From Vulcanimicrobiota bacterium (GTDB lineage Bacteria; Vulcanimicrobiota; Xenobia; Xenobiales; JADMJV01), in NCBI GenBank assembly GCA_019637395.1, contig JAHBVR010000016.1:1-64000 (forward strand): DNA of 64,000 nt. Reading direction: 5' to 3'. The notes below the pieces were generated by a model that did not search any database, had not been told where the DNA came from, and worked only from the letters and a program-made list of their open reading frames with translations. The translations under genes and the position numbers were made by a program. This document shows, one piece after another, positions 50,597 through 58,017 of this stretch (within the stretch, counting starts at the first letter, position 1; the number at the start of each line of letters is the position of its first letter).

Positions 50597-51835
50597 ATGA
50601 GAGCTCTGCTCATGCCCATGGGCAGCCACGGCGACGTCCTACCTTTACTTGGACTGGGCCGGGCCTTGCAAGAGACGCCGGGTTGGCAGGTCAAGGCCCT
50701 GATCAGTCCGGTTTTTGCCAATGCGGCCGCGGCCGCCGGTCTGGACTATCGGCTTTTGGGCACCATCGAAGACTACGATCGCGCCCAGCAAGATCCCGAT
50801 CTGCATAACTACCGGCGCGGAACTCAGGCCGTAAGCCGGGTGCTGGACAACTTGCTCAGGCTTTGCTACCACGAACTCATTCAAGAATTGGACAGCTCTT
50901 CCGAACCCACGGTTTTGATTGGCACCACGCTGGCTTTTCCTATCCGGTTGGCCCAGGAACTACACGGTCTGCCGGCAGTAACGGTGCATCTGTCGCCAGC
51001 CGTCTTTCGCTCCAATTTGCGCCCGCCGGTGCTCAGCCCACTGGGACCGTTGCCGCGCTGGCTGCCCCCCTGGTTTCTCAAAGCCTTGTGGTGGTTGACC
51101 GATCGGCTGATGCTCGATCCCTGGCTGGGCGGACCCTACAACCGGCAGCGCGCCGAACTTGGCCTTCAACCGGTAAGGCGCGTCATGGGCTCCTGGATGC
51201 ACCAGGTTGACCTCTCGCTGGCCCTGTTCCCCGATTGGTTCTTTACGCCACCCGCCGATTGGCCGGCCGGCCTCAAACAGACGGGATTCCCTCTCTGGGA
51301 CATCGACTCTCAGTCAGAGCTTTCCCCCGACCTGGAGCAATGGTTGCAAAAAGGCGACCCACCCGTGGTGATCACGGGCGGGACCGCTTTTGCGGGACGC
51401 CGGAAATTCTACCAAGAGTGCCTGGCCGCTTGCGCGGATCTGGGTCGTCGCGCCCTGGTGGTGACTCGCCATCACTCCAACGTGCCCGAGGGAGCCTGTG
51501 CGGTCGAATATGCGCCCTTCAGCCAATTGCTCCCTCGCAGCGCCGCCATCATCCACCACGGCGGGATCGGAACGGTCGCTCAGGCGCTGGCTTGCGGCAC
51601 GCCCCAACTGGTGCTACCCCAAGCCCACGATCAATTCGACAATGCTCATCTGGTGGAGTCTCTGCAAGCGGGACTTTGGTGCCGCCGTGCCGGCCGGCTG
51701 CGCCACGACCTCGGTAAGTTGCTGACCAGCCAGTGCCGCCGCTACCCGGTCGGCAGCGGACTACCCGAAGCCGCCCGGGCCATCACTTCACTTGCCAGTC
51801 TTCCACCAGACAGCGGGTGCGATGAACGGCGTTGA
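50597..51835 (+). CDS. UGT/MGT-type glycosyltransferase
   Basis: From the ATG at 50597 (RALLMPMGSHGDVLPLLGLG, the N-terminal GT1 motif) the 412-residue protein has a GT-B fold. The C-terminal donor-binding part shows TGGTAFAGRRKFYQ, VEYAPFSQLLPR, and AAIIHHGGIGTVAQALACG, then LVLPQAHDQFDNA, the plant secondary product-type motif of sterol and macrolide glycosyltransferases. Acceptor is perhaps a lipid or small molecule. Its 3' end overlaps the convergent kinase gene by 53 bp. In 50425-50596 I see no further gene. Confidence 0.93.
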   Translation: MRALLMPMGSHGDVLPLLGLGRALQETPGWQVKALISPVFANAAAAAGLDYRLLGTIEDYDRAQQDPDLHNYRRGTQAVSRVLDNLLRLCYHELIQELDSSSEPTVLIGTTLAFPIRLAQELHGLPAVTVHLSPAVFRSNLRPPVLSPLGPLPRWLPPWFLKALWWLTDRLMLDPWLGGPYNRQRAELGLQPVRRVMGSWMHQVDLSLALFPDWFFTPPADWPAGLKQTGFPLWDIDSQSELSPDLEQWLQKGDPPVVITGGTAFAGRRKFYQECLAACADLGRRALVVTRHHSNVPEGACAVEYAPFSQLLPRSAAIIHHGGIGTVAQALACGTPQLVLPQAHDQFDNAHLVESLQAGLWCRRAGRLRHDLGKLLTSQCRRYPVGSGLPEAARAITSLASLPPDSGCDERR

Positions 51836-53363
51836 GCAAGACCACTCCGCAAATCTGACTGTTCCAACCGTCCTTGGTACGAAAGCGCCGGGTGTTGCGT
51901 CCCACCGTCAACTGGCCAATGGTCCCGTCGACGGTGAGCTGCACTCCCAGCGAGCGGCCCAGGTCAAAAGGCAGGGGCGGCAGAGCCGGATGATCTTCAA
52001 AGCGTCCCTCCTGCAGGGTAAATCCGGGACCGATTTTCACCAGGCGAGCCAGGTAGCGGTTCTCGCGCGGCTCCATAAGAATTCCCCAGGGTTGGCTGTA
52101 GACCAGCAGCCGGGGGGCGCTCTTGAGGCGCCGCACCCGGAAACTCATGGAAGTCACCGGATGAACCGGGGCCAGGGTGCGAAAGGTGCACCCCGCTCGA
52201 GAAGGCTTTTCCCAGCGGGAATCGGGAGGGCCCAGACCCAGGCCGTCGGCCGGGAAGAGCCCGCGCACGGTTTCCAGGCGCCAGCCCGGACCGGGGACTC
52301 CATCATTCAAAGCTTCCATGATCAGCTGGTTTTGTTCGCTGACATAATGGCTGCGATTACGGAAATAAAAGCTGGCCCATACCAGCATGAGGATTAAAAG
52401 ACCGAAAACCAGCGGCTTGCGCCGCTGAGCCACCTGGCGCAGGCGCTCGGCGCGCAACCCCGACCCTTCCTCCTCGCGGCCCCAGTTTTGGATGATCTGT
52501 TCAGCTCGATCCGGGTTGTCATAGATGGAAAGAGAGGGAGCCTCCACATGCATGAGCACGCGCCGGCAGTCTGCCAGCGCCTTCAGCATAGCGGCGGCGT
52601 TCGGGAAGCGGGCATCCGGATGACTCTGCACGGCCCGATCGACCACCTCGGAAATGGCCACCGGCAGTTGCGGCGCCACCGCATTGAGCGAAGGGATATT
52701 GAGAGGCTTGGGGATCTGACCGGTGAGCAATTCAAACATGGTGGCGCCCAGCGCATACAGGTCGGAACGGGGCTCCGGGTAGCCCTGCAGTTGCTCCAGG
52801 GGACAGTAGTCGACCGTCCCCACCAGGGTGCGGGCGGCCCCCTCACCGTGAAATTCGCGGGCCAATCCGAAGTCGACCAGAAAAACCGACTCGTCCCCGG
52901 CGCGGATAATGATATTGGAAGGCTTGATGTCGCGATGGATCAGAGGTGGCACCGAGGAGTGCAAATGCTGCAGAATGCGGCAAATGTGAATACCCACCTC
53001 GGCCACCATGGAGGGACGCAGGCCGTTGGGAGAGCGATCCAGCAGCGATGCCAGGCTATGGCCCTCGATGTACTCCATGATCAAGAAGGAACGGTCGTCT
53101 TCTTCGAAGGCGTCCACGAAGGCGGGAATGCCCTGCGCCCGCAATCTGCGCAGAATCTCGATCTCTTCGCGAAAGCGGCGCAGGAAAAGCTGAGCGTCAC
53201 TGCCCGTCAGATCGTTGCGCAGCGACTTGATGGCCACCGGACGCCCCTCGGCCACGCCGCCGCGCTCATCTTCGCCCAGATAGACTTCGCCCATTCCGCC
53301 CTCCCCCAGCGGGCGCAAGATGCGAAAGCGGTCTTTGAGAAGCGAGTCCACTTCTAAAGGCAT
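51783..53363 (-). CDS. Ser/Thr protein kinase with one membrane helix
   Basis: A Hanks-type kinase fills residues of about 12-270: LGEGGMGEVYLGE, PVAIKSLRND, LIHRDIKPSNIII (catalytic Asp), VDFGLAREFHG, GTVDYCPLEQLQG and RSDLYALGATMFELLTG. Then come a linker and one membrane helix (PLVFGLLILMLVWASFYF, about 318-336). The outer domain of about 190 residues (GWRLETVRGLFPADGLG, SLGVQLTVDGTIGQLTVG) looks like a beta-sandwich sensor. Intact catalytic residues imply activity. Divergent gene-free region 53364-53628 upstream carries the displaced VOC gene end. Confidence 0.93.
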   Translation of the reverse strand: MPLEVDSLLKDRFRILRPLGEGGMGEVYLGEDERGGVAEGRPVAIKSLRNDLTGSDAQLFLRRFREEIEILRRLRAQGIPAFVDAFEEDDRSFLIMEYIEGHSLASLLDRSPNGLRPSMVAEVGIHICRILQHLHSSVPPLIHRDIKPSNIIIRAGDESVFLVDFGLAREFHGEGAARTLVGTVDYCPLEQLQGYPEPRSDLYALGATMFELLTGQIPKPLNIPSLNAVAPQLPVAISEVVDRAVQSHPDARFPNAAAMLKALADCRRVLMHVEAPSLSIYDNPDRAEQIIQNWGREEEGSGLRAERLRQVAQRRKPLVFGLLILMLVWASFYFRNRSHYVSEQNQLIMEALNDGVPGPGWRLETVRGLFPADGLGLGPPDSRWEKPSRAGCTFRTLAPVHPVTSMSFRVRRLKSAPRLLVYSQPWGILMEPRENRYLARLVKIGPGFTLQEGRFEDHPALPPLPFDLGRSLGVQLTVDGTIGQLTVGRNTRRFRTKDGWNSQICGVVLLNAVHRTRCLVEDWQVK

Positions 53364-53461
53364 AACCTCGCCCTTCGCTTGAGGATTCTGTCAGCCCCCC
53401 TGGGTATCCTCAAAAAGATGCCTGAGGAAACGTGCTCCATCCCCCGCGGTCAGCCCAGGCC

Positions 53462-53518
53462 CCTGGGGACTCCAGGCAGTGCTGTTTCTTTCCTTGTTGC
53501 AAAATGACGCGCATGGGC
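53462..53518. repeat. 57-bp imperfect direct repeat, copy 1 (displaced VOC gene end)
   Basis: These bases match 54232-54288 at 53 of 57 positions. Read on the minus strand they code PMRVILQQGKKQHCLESPG and continue in frame through AWADRGGWSTFPQASF to a stop at 53410-53412. They look like the original 3' end of the VOC-family gene, now 0.77 kb away from its body. The rest of 53364-53628 has no gene. Confidence 0.8.
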
Positions 53519-53628
53519 CATCTTATGGGGGTGTGGCGGCCGCCATCTGATAGGCGGAGCAAGAACTTCGGGGTGCCAAGGCACCATCAGGGGATGATGA
53601 AGCAAATCAGGCCCAAACCGCTCAAAAG

Positions 53629-53943
53629 TCAGACGCCCGTAAGGAGCAAATCCAGAGCAGCTATAAGCTCCTCCCGATAATCGCTGACGTTGGCCACTTT
53701 GCTACCCAGCGCGCGCCTTGGGATACCAGCCATCAGAGAGGTCACGACAACATAGGTTTTCCCTTTAATGCGCACGACCGGCATCAGCCCCCTGAGCACT
53801 TTGCTCGCATAGGCCGCCTCGGGGGCCAGGGGAATGGCGACCCGAGTTTCCAGGTCCGTCAGCAAATCAGCCTGGACATCCACCAGCAACGGAAATCTCT
53901 CACGGCTCGCCGGATTCTCATTCCTGTAAACGTCAAACTGCAT
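53629..53943 (-). CDS. ccdB: CcdB-family toxin
   Basis: The 104-residue protein matches CcdB throughout: MQFDVYRNENPASRERFPL then LLVDVQADLLTDLETRVAIP, and KTYVVVTSLMAGIPRRALGS followed by AALDLLLTGV. CcdB poisons DNA gyrase by trapping its cleavage complex. Full length and unbroken. Its start overlaps the antitoxin stop by 1 bp (base 53943), the usual operon arrangement with antitoxin first. Confidence 0.95.
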   Translation of the reverse strand: MQFDVYRNENPASRERFPLLVDVQADLLTDLETRVAIPLAPEAAYASKVLRGLMPVVRIKGKTYVVVTSLMAGIPRRALGSKVANVSDYREELIAALDLLLTGV

Positions 53944-54188
53944 CAGAAGGCGCGCAAGTCGTCTGAAAAAGTGCCGTGCTCTAGAATGTGTTGATTGTAG
54001 TTTTGAATCGCCTTCCGATTGTCGCGCAGCCAGGCCTCAGCTTTGCGTTTCCTCACCTCGTCAATCAGCGCGTGCTCCAGTACGAACGACAAATTCACAC
54101 CGGCCGACTTCGCCTGATCCAACAGGTCGCTATTGACACTCAGATTGACGGGACGCTTGGGCGCGGATGTATCATAAGGAGACTTCAT
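53943..54188 (-). CDS. ccdA: CcdA-family antitoxin
   Basis: The 81-residue protein has the CcdA pattern: N-terminal ribbon-helix-helix (KRPVNLSVNSDLLDQAKSAG then VNLSFVLEHAL) for operator binding, and C-terminal toxin-binding tail WLRDNRKAIQNYNQHILEHG and FSDDLRAF. It neutralises CcdB and represses the operon. It precedes ccdB; the pair lies in a 0.7-kb insert between two 57-bp repeats. Confidence 0.95.
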   Translation of the reverse strand: MKSPYDTSAPKRPVNLSVNSDLLDQAKSAGVNLSFVLEHALIDEVRKRKAEAWLRDNRKAIQNYNQHILEHGTFSDDLRAF

Positions 54189-54212
54189 ACGTATATTTTA
54201 TGCGCATACGGA

Positions 54213-54860
54213 TCACGCAGTCAACGAGCCACCTGGGGACTCCAGCCAGTGCTGCTTCTTTCCTTGTTGCAAGAGGACGCGCATGGGCACAGGACGTGCC
54301 TGCACCACTCGTTCCGGCACCCAGGGGCGGCCCGCGGCAGGAAGAAGCAGCAGGCCGTGGTCATCGCCCAGGGTGGTGAAGCCTGGGGAGAGTTCGCCAA
54401 AGACGGGAGCATCCAGTTCTCGCATGAGCCTGCGGGCCGACTCGAGCACCGCCTCCGTGGGCAGACCCACCTCGCTGATGGAGAGAAGGCCGGTCCGACC
54501 CGCAAATTCGGTCAGACGCTGACGGGCAATGCACTCCATGACGTTGTCGTCGGCATCCTTGAAATAGATGGAACGGGCCTGCCAGCTTTCGAAAGTTTGT
54601 CGGCTCTGTCCGTCGGCATCGACCAGCAGGGGGGTGACGGAAGAAATCCAGGAGGCCGCTGACTCCAGGCCGTCCGGGGCCACGTTGAAGGCCAGGTGAT
54701 AGATAGGTGCCTGGCCCTCGCGAAAACGCAATCGCGAATCGCCCACGCTCACCGAAAATCCCCCGGGCTCGTCCGTAATGGGCAAAGCCAGCCGGGCGCC
54801 ATAGAAGTGCCGTTGCTCCTCCATGCGCACGGTCTGCAGTTCCACCTCTACAAGTTGCAA
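54213..54860 (-). CDS. VOC/glyoxalase-fold family protein
   Basis: The 215-residue protein shows two betaalphabeta-betabeta modules of the VOC superfamily. The first has VEVELQTVRMEEQRHFYGA and PIYHLAFNVAPDGLESAA, then a metal-ligand-like YFKDADDNVMECIAR; the second begins LLSISEVGLPTEAVLESARR. VOC enzymes include glyoxalase I, dioxygenases and antibiotic-binding proteins. The substrate is unknown. The last codons were replaced by insertion of the ccdAB segment (see the repeat entries), apparently without breaking the frame. Divergent from the zinc-ribbon gene. Confidence 0.88.
   Translation of the reverse strand: MQLVEVELQTVRMEEQRHFYGARLALPITDEPGGFSVSVGDSRLRFREGQAPIYHLAFNVAPDGLESAASWISSVTPLLVDADGQSRQTFESWQARSIYFKDADDNVMECIARQRLTEFAGRTGLLSISEVGLPTEAVLESARRLMRELDAPVFGELSPGFTTLGDDHGLLLLPAAGRPWVPERVVQARPVPMRVLLQQGKKQHWLESPGGSLTA
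54232..54288. repeat. 57-bp imperfect direct repeat, copy 2 (in situ VOC gene end)
   Basis: This copy lies inside the VOC gene and codes VPMRVLLQQGKKQHWLESPG. After it the gene ends five codons later (GSLTA), a different tail from that of copy 1. The junction at the repeat's inner edge is therefore where the ccdAB segment begins. Confidence 0.8.
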
Positions 54861-55100
54861 GGCACCAGTCCCACGCCCCCCACTTCGGGCCCGATGAGGC
54901 CGCCCCCCTCACGGCTTTCCGGGGTGGTTATCGACGGCGTTTATTTTCCTGACGGCAGCTACTTTGCCCTGACGGAGGACACTCAAGTTGCCGGGCGGCT
55001 CGATTGTGCGGCTGGCGCCAGTGCCCGATGCCCGCCTTACACGCTTTGGTCTTCAGGCGCAGCCAGGATCGGACCCTGGGCCGCCCGAATTCGCAGCTCG

Positions 55101-56471
55101 ATGAGCAACGATCTGCGCCACCTCCCACCGACAGTAGTTCCTTACCTGAACGCGCTCAGCCACAAAGGCAGCGACCATCGCGAGGAACTGGACGGGTTTC
55201 TGGCCGCCGTGCAGCAGATGACCGACTGGTGGGAGTTCCAGCGCGGCTACACCCTGGATGAAGAAGAAGAAGCCAAATTCGAAAACTTGCGCCTGCTCCA
55301 CGAAGAACTGCGGGAAGCCGTCGAGCTCCCGACCAAGCAGGAGCAGTTAGATCGCCTGGTTCCCGACCTGTATCAAGCCATCGGGTTCATGGATAGCATC
55401 AACCAGCGGCGGGAGGCCCCGCATTTTTCAGCCCAACTGGCGGTCAATGATTTTCTGATGTGCGGGGCCGCCTGGCTGAAAGGGCGAGCCGACGATGACG
55501 CGGTCTTGCAACGTTTGGAACGGCTGCAGGCCTATGCCGGGGTGTTGCGGCACGCCTTCATCGGGGTGAAATCGCGCCTGCTGCCGGAGGTGGTGGAGTC
55601 TCTGGAGGTGGGGCTCAACCACTTTCGTAAGGGCATCGAGTCGATTGACCTGGACAACCAGGAACGGTTTCAGGACGCACTGGCCTCTATCAAAGAAGGG
55701 AGTGATATTCTCCAGTTTCTGATCGACTGGCAGCGCCAGGACGTGCAGCGTCAGGCCGAAACCAGCTCGCGCTTCACCATTCCGGTGGCCGGACCGTCTT
55801 TCCAGGAAGCGCTGGAACAGGCCCGGCCCTTACCGCGCGAGCAGTGGCGGCGTGGCATCAAATTCCTGGAAACGGTAGCCCTACCCCAACTCGAAAGCAC
55901 CTGGGCGCGCATGCGCACCAGCATTTTCTGGGAGCCCAACCAGCGCCTGGAGATCTGGGAAGAAATCAACCTTTCCATCGAAGACGTGCGCGCCGCCGTG
56001 GCCGAGCTGGGCAACGAAGAATGGACTCCCGATCAAGCTCTGGACAATCTGGAGGCCGCTCTCGAGACGCTGGCGGCGGCTTTCCGCCAGGCCCGCGAGC
56101 ATTCGCTGAGCCACCAACATCTACAGGGAACGCAGGCCGGTTACTATATCGAAGCCATCCTGGGCGGACTCAACCAGACGCTGCCCTTCCTGGCTTTCCC
56201 GGAACTGTTTCACTCCAGCCCCCCGCCCGAAGAATGGAAAGCGGTGGTTCACCACATCCTGGATTTCGGGGCCGACCTCGAACCGGACCACCTCTACCGA
56301 GCCGGTTACCTGCTGCTGCAACGCTTTCCCCCCCCGCCTCCGGCCGAAGAAGTCCCCGCAGGCTGGCCCTGTCCCAACTGCGGCCACTTCAACAGCTCGG
56401 GTACGCGCTGCGGCCAGTGCCACATCGCCCCCGTCAGCCTCAGTGTCAGCGCCGAAGTCTGGAGCGGTTGA
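55101..56471 (+). CDS. Helical protein with C-terminal zinc ribbon
   Basis: The 456-residue protein (ATG at 55101) is mostly helical and soluble (WWEFQRGYTLDEEEEAKFEN; LEVGLNHFRKGIESIDLDNQ; AAVAELGNEEWTPDQALDNL) and ends with a four-cysteine ribbon, CPNCGHFNSSGTRCGQC. I recognise no family. The frame is open back to 54895, where VIDGVYFPDGSYFALTEDT looks coding too, so the gene might be 69 codons longer. Another, shifted frame in 54975-55104 ends in a TGA that overlaps this ATG, so a short upstream gene is also possible. A strong terminator follows. Confidence 0.75.
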   Translation: MSNDLRHLPPTVVPYLNALSHKGSDHREELDGFLAAVQQMTDWWEFQRGYTLDEEEEAKFENLRLLHEELREAVELPTKQEQLDRLVPDLYQAIGFMDSINQRREAPHFSAQLAVNDFLMCGAAWLKGRADDDAVLQRLERLQAYAGVLRHAFIGVKSRLLPEVVESLEVGLNHFRKGIESIDLDNQERFQDALASIKEGSDILQFLIDWQRQDVQRQAETSSRFTIPVAGPSFQEALEQARPLPREQWRRGIKFLETVALPQLESTWARMRTSIFWEPNQRLEIWEEINLSIEDVRAAVAELGNEEWTPDQALDNLEAALETLAAAFRQAREHSLSHQHLQGTQAGYYIEAILGGLNQTLPFLAFPELFHSSPPPEEWKAVVHHILDFGADLEPDHLYRAGYLLLQRFPPPPPAEEVPAGWPCPNCGHFNSSGTRCGQCHIAPVSLSVSAEVWSG

Positions 56472-56484
56472 CACCGTTGCCTGT

Positions 56485-56523
56485 AAACCAAAAGGCCGCC
56501 CCGAAAGGCGGCCTTTTTGGTTT
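56485..56523. terminator. Bidirectional Rho-independent terminator
   Basis: The stem pairs aaaccaaaaggccgcc with ggcggcctttttggttt around ccgaaa, with an A-run on one side and a T-run on the other, so it can end both the zinc-ribbon gene (plus) and the EF-hand gene (minus), which converge here. Confidence 0.9.
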
Positions 56524-57228
56524 CTAGCAGGGGCGGATCCAGGGATTGATAGGGCCGCAGGGACCGGGGTTCCAGGGGCCGGGACCCCACGGTCCAGGCG
56601 ACCAGGGGCTGCGCTCGTTGACAGAGGTGGTGCCGCAGAAGGGATCGATGTAGTTGATGCGGCCGCGGCCGAAGCCGCCGGTGGGGAAATTGAAGGGGCT
56701 GTGCTGCTCCCAATCTTGGAACTTGCCGTCACGGTTGGAGTCGACCAGCACGCGGCCGCCGGCGCGAGCGAATTCACCGGCATCCAGGCGTCCGTCGCCG
56801 TTGGTGTCGTAGCGCTGCATTTCGCGCTGGTACCCCTGGCCTTTCATGCGCTCACAGATGCTGGTTTGACCATCGTGGTTGAAATCGTAGTTGCCGCCCA
56901 TCGCCTGCAGCTTCTCGCGCGACTTCTCGATCTCGTCGGGAGTTACACGGCCGTCGCGGTTGAGATCCATTGCCAGCACCGCATCGCGGCCCGGGGTGTA
57001 GCGGCCGTCGCCATTCATATCGACGCCGTAGCCCTTGGTGCGCTCCAGGCCGAGGAAGCCGTGGCGTCCGACGGTGGCGTTCTCCAGGTTCCCGTGGTTC
57101 TGGTTCCAGCCCCAGGGGCCGGGCCACGGCTGAGGGCAGGGCTGGGGTTGCGGCCAACGCGGAAAGGTCGGATAAGTGGGGTAGCATCCAAGGTTGTAGT
57201 TGCCGGGGAAAGCGGTTCCGATAGCCAT
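56524..57228 (-). CDS. EF-hand calcium-binding protein, Pro/Trp-rich
   Basis: Start ATG at 57228, 8 bp after GGAGG-type sequence. The 234-residue protein opens with a Pro/Trp/Tyr-rich segment (YPTFPRWPQPQPCPQPWPG) and has five EF-hand-like loops: DMNGDGRYT, DLNRDGRVTPDE, DFNHDGQTSICE, DTNGDGRLDAGE and DSNRDGKFQDWE. It ends with more Pro/Gly/Trp repeats (WSPGPWGPGPWNPGP). No signal peptide is seen. It is likely a structural calcium-binding protein. The sequence upstream carries TTTTGTTAC on the minus strand, like the patatin and metallopeptidase genes. Confidence 0.88.
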   Translation of the reverse strand: MAIGTAFPGNYNLGCYPTYPTFPRWPQPQPCPQPWPGPWGWNQNHGNLENATVGRHGFLGLERTKGYGVDMNGDGRYTPGRDAVLAMDLNRDGRVTPDEIEKSREKLQAMGGNYDFNHDGQTSICERMKGQGYQREMQRYDTNGDGRLDAGEFARAGGRVLVDSNRDGKFQDWEQHSPFNFPTGGFGRGRINYIDPFCGTTSVNERSPWSPGPWGPGPWNPGPCGPINPWIRPC

Positions 57229-57300
57229 TTTTTCTGTCCTCCGTGTGTGCGGTGTTGATACTGCTATCTTCACAGCACAGCAAGTGACAGTTAAGACTGA

Positions 57301-57314
57301 TTTTGTAACAAAAG
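57301..57314. promoter_or_regulatory. TTGTTAC-type box upstream of the EF-hand gene
   Basis: ttttgtaacaaaag on the plus strand shares its core tgtaacaa with the boxes at 44863-44873 and 50414-50424, here about 75 bp before the EF-hand start. A perfect -10 is not obvious at the right distance. Confidence 0.3.
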
Positions 57315-57366
57315 CGCTTCCCTTGTTACCAACAAGTTGCCGAATCCTGCCGCCTGGTAAACATTG

Positions 57367-57978
57367 TCAGCGGCGAATGATTTCGTTATCCAGCCCCGAC
57401 TGATCGATCTGCGGATCGCCCTTGGAATAATAGACCTTGTTGCCCATGCCGCTGGCTTCGATGGCCCGGGGATGTTCGACTGTCACCACGTTGCCGGCGC
57501 CAGCCACATTGACCAGCCCGGCCTCTCCGCGAATGGTCACGTGATTGCCCGAACCGGTAATGGAAAAGTTGCGCCCGCGCCCTTCCTCGGTGCGCTGCGC
57601 GCCGGCGCCGGATATCTCCACCGTGTTCCCGGCCGTCTCGACCTGAGAAGCCGTCTGGCCGGTCACTCCCTCACCGTGCACAATCTGGTTGTATTTACCG
57701 GGATTGAGCAGAGCCGGCTGGCCGCTCTTGTAGACGATTTGATTGTGATGTCCGGGAGCATCAATGCTGGCCACGTTCTCCAAGAATACCTGGTTGTGGT
57801 GCCCGTTAATGGTGACACGACCACTGTGACCATTAACCATCACTTCCAGATGATGCCCTTCGATCACGATGTCCTGTCCCGTTCCCACCACAGTGCGCAC
57901 ATCATGGTGTCCATCCAACACGATAGGCGCCGCCCATACCGCCGCGCTCAGAGCCAGGGACAAGATCATCTTCCTCAT
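57367..57978 (-). CDS. Exported DUF3060-type beta-repeat protein
   Basis: The 203-residue protein has a signal peptide (ILSLALSAAVWAAP) and repeated short hairpins with histidine and asparagine: IVLDGHHDVRTVVGTG, IVIEGHHLEVMVNGH, VTINGHHNQVFLEN, APGHHNQIVYKSG, ITGSGNHVTIRG, VAGAGNVVTVEH. This is the DUF3060 pattern, which forms a right-handed beta-helix-like or sheet structure at the cell surface, known in mycobacteria and other lineages. Function unknown. It lies alone between the EF-hand gene and the response regulator gene, both on the minus strand. Confidence 0.85.
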   Translation of the reverse strand: MRKMILSLALSAAVWAAPIVLDGHHDVRTVVGTGQDIVIEGHHLEVMVNGHSGRVTINGHHNQVFLENVASIDAPGHHNQIVYKSGQPALLNPGKYNQIVHGEGVTGQTASQVETAGNTVEISGAGAQRTEEGRGRNFSITGSGNHVTIRGEAGLVNVAGAGNVVTVEHPRAIEASGMGNKVYYSKGDPQIDQSGLDNEIIRR

Positions 57979-58017
57979 AGAACCCCCTTGGAAATAAAGT
58001 CGCCCATCCTTTACCCT

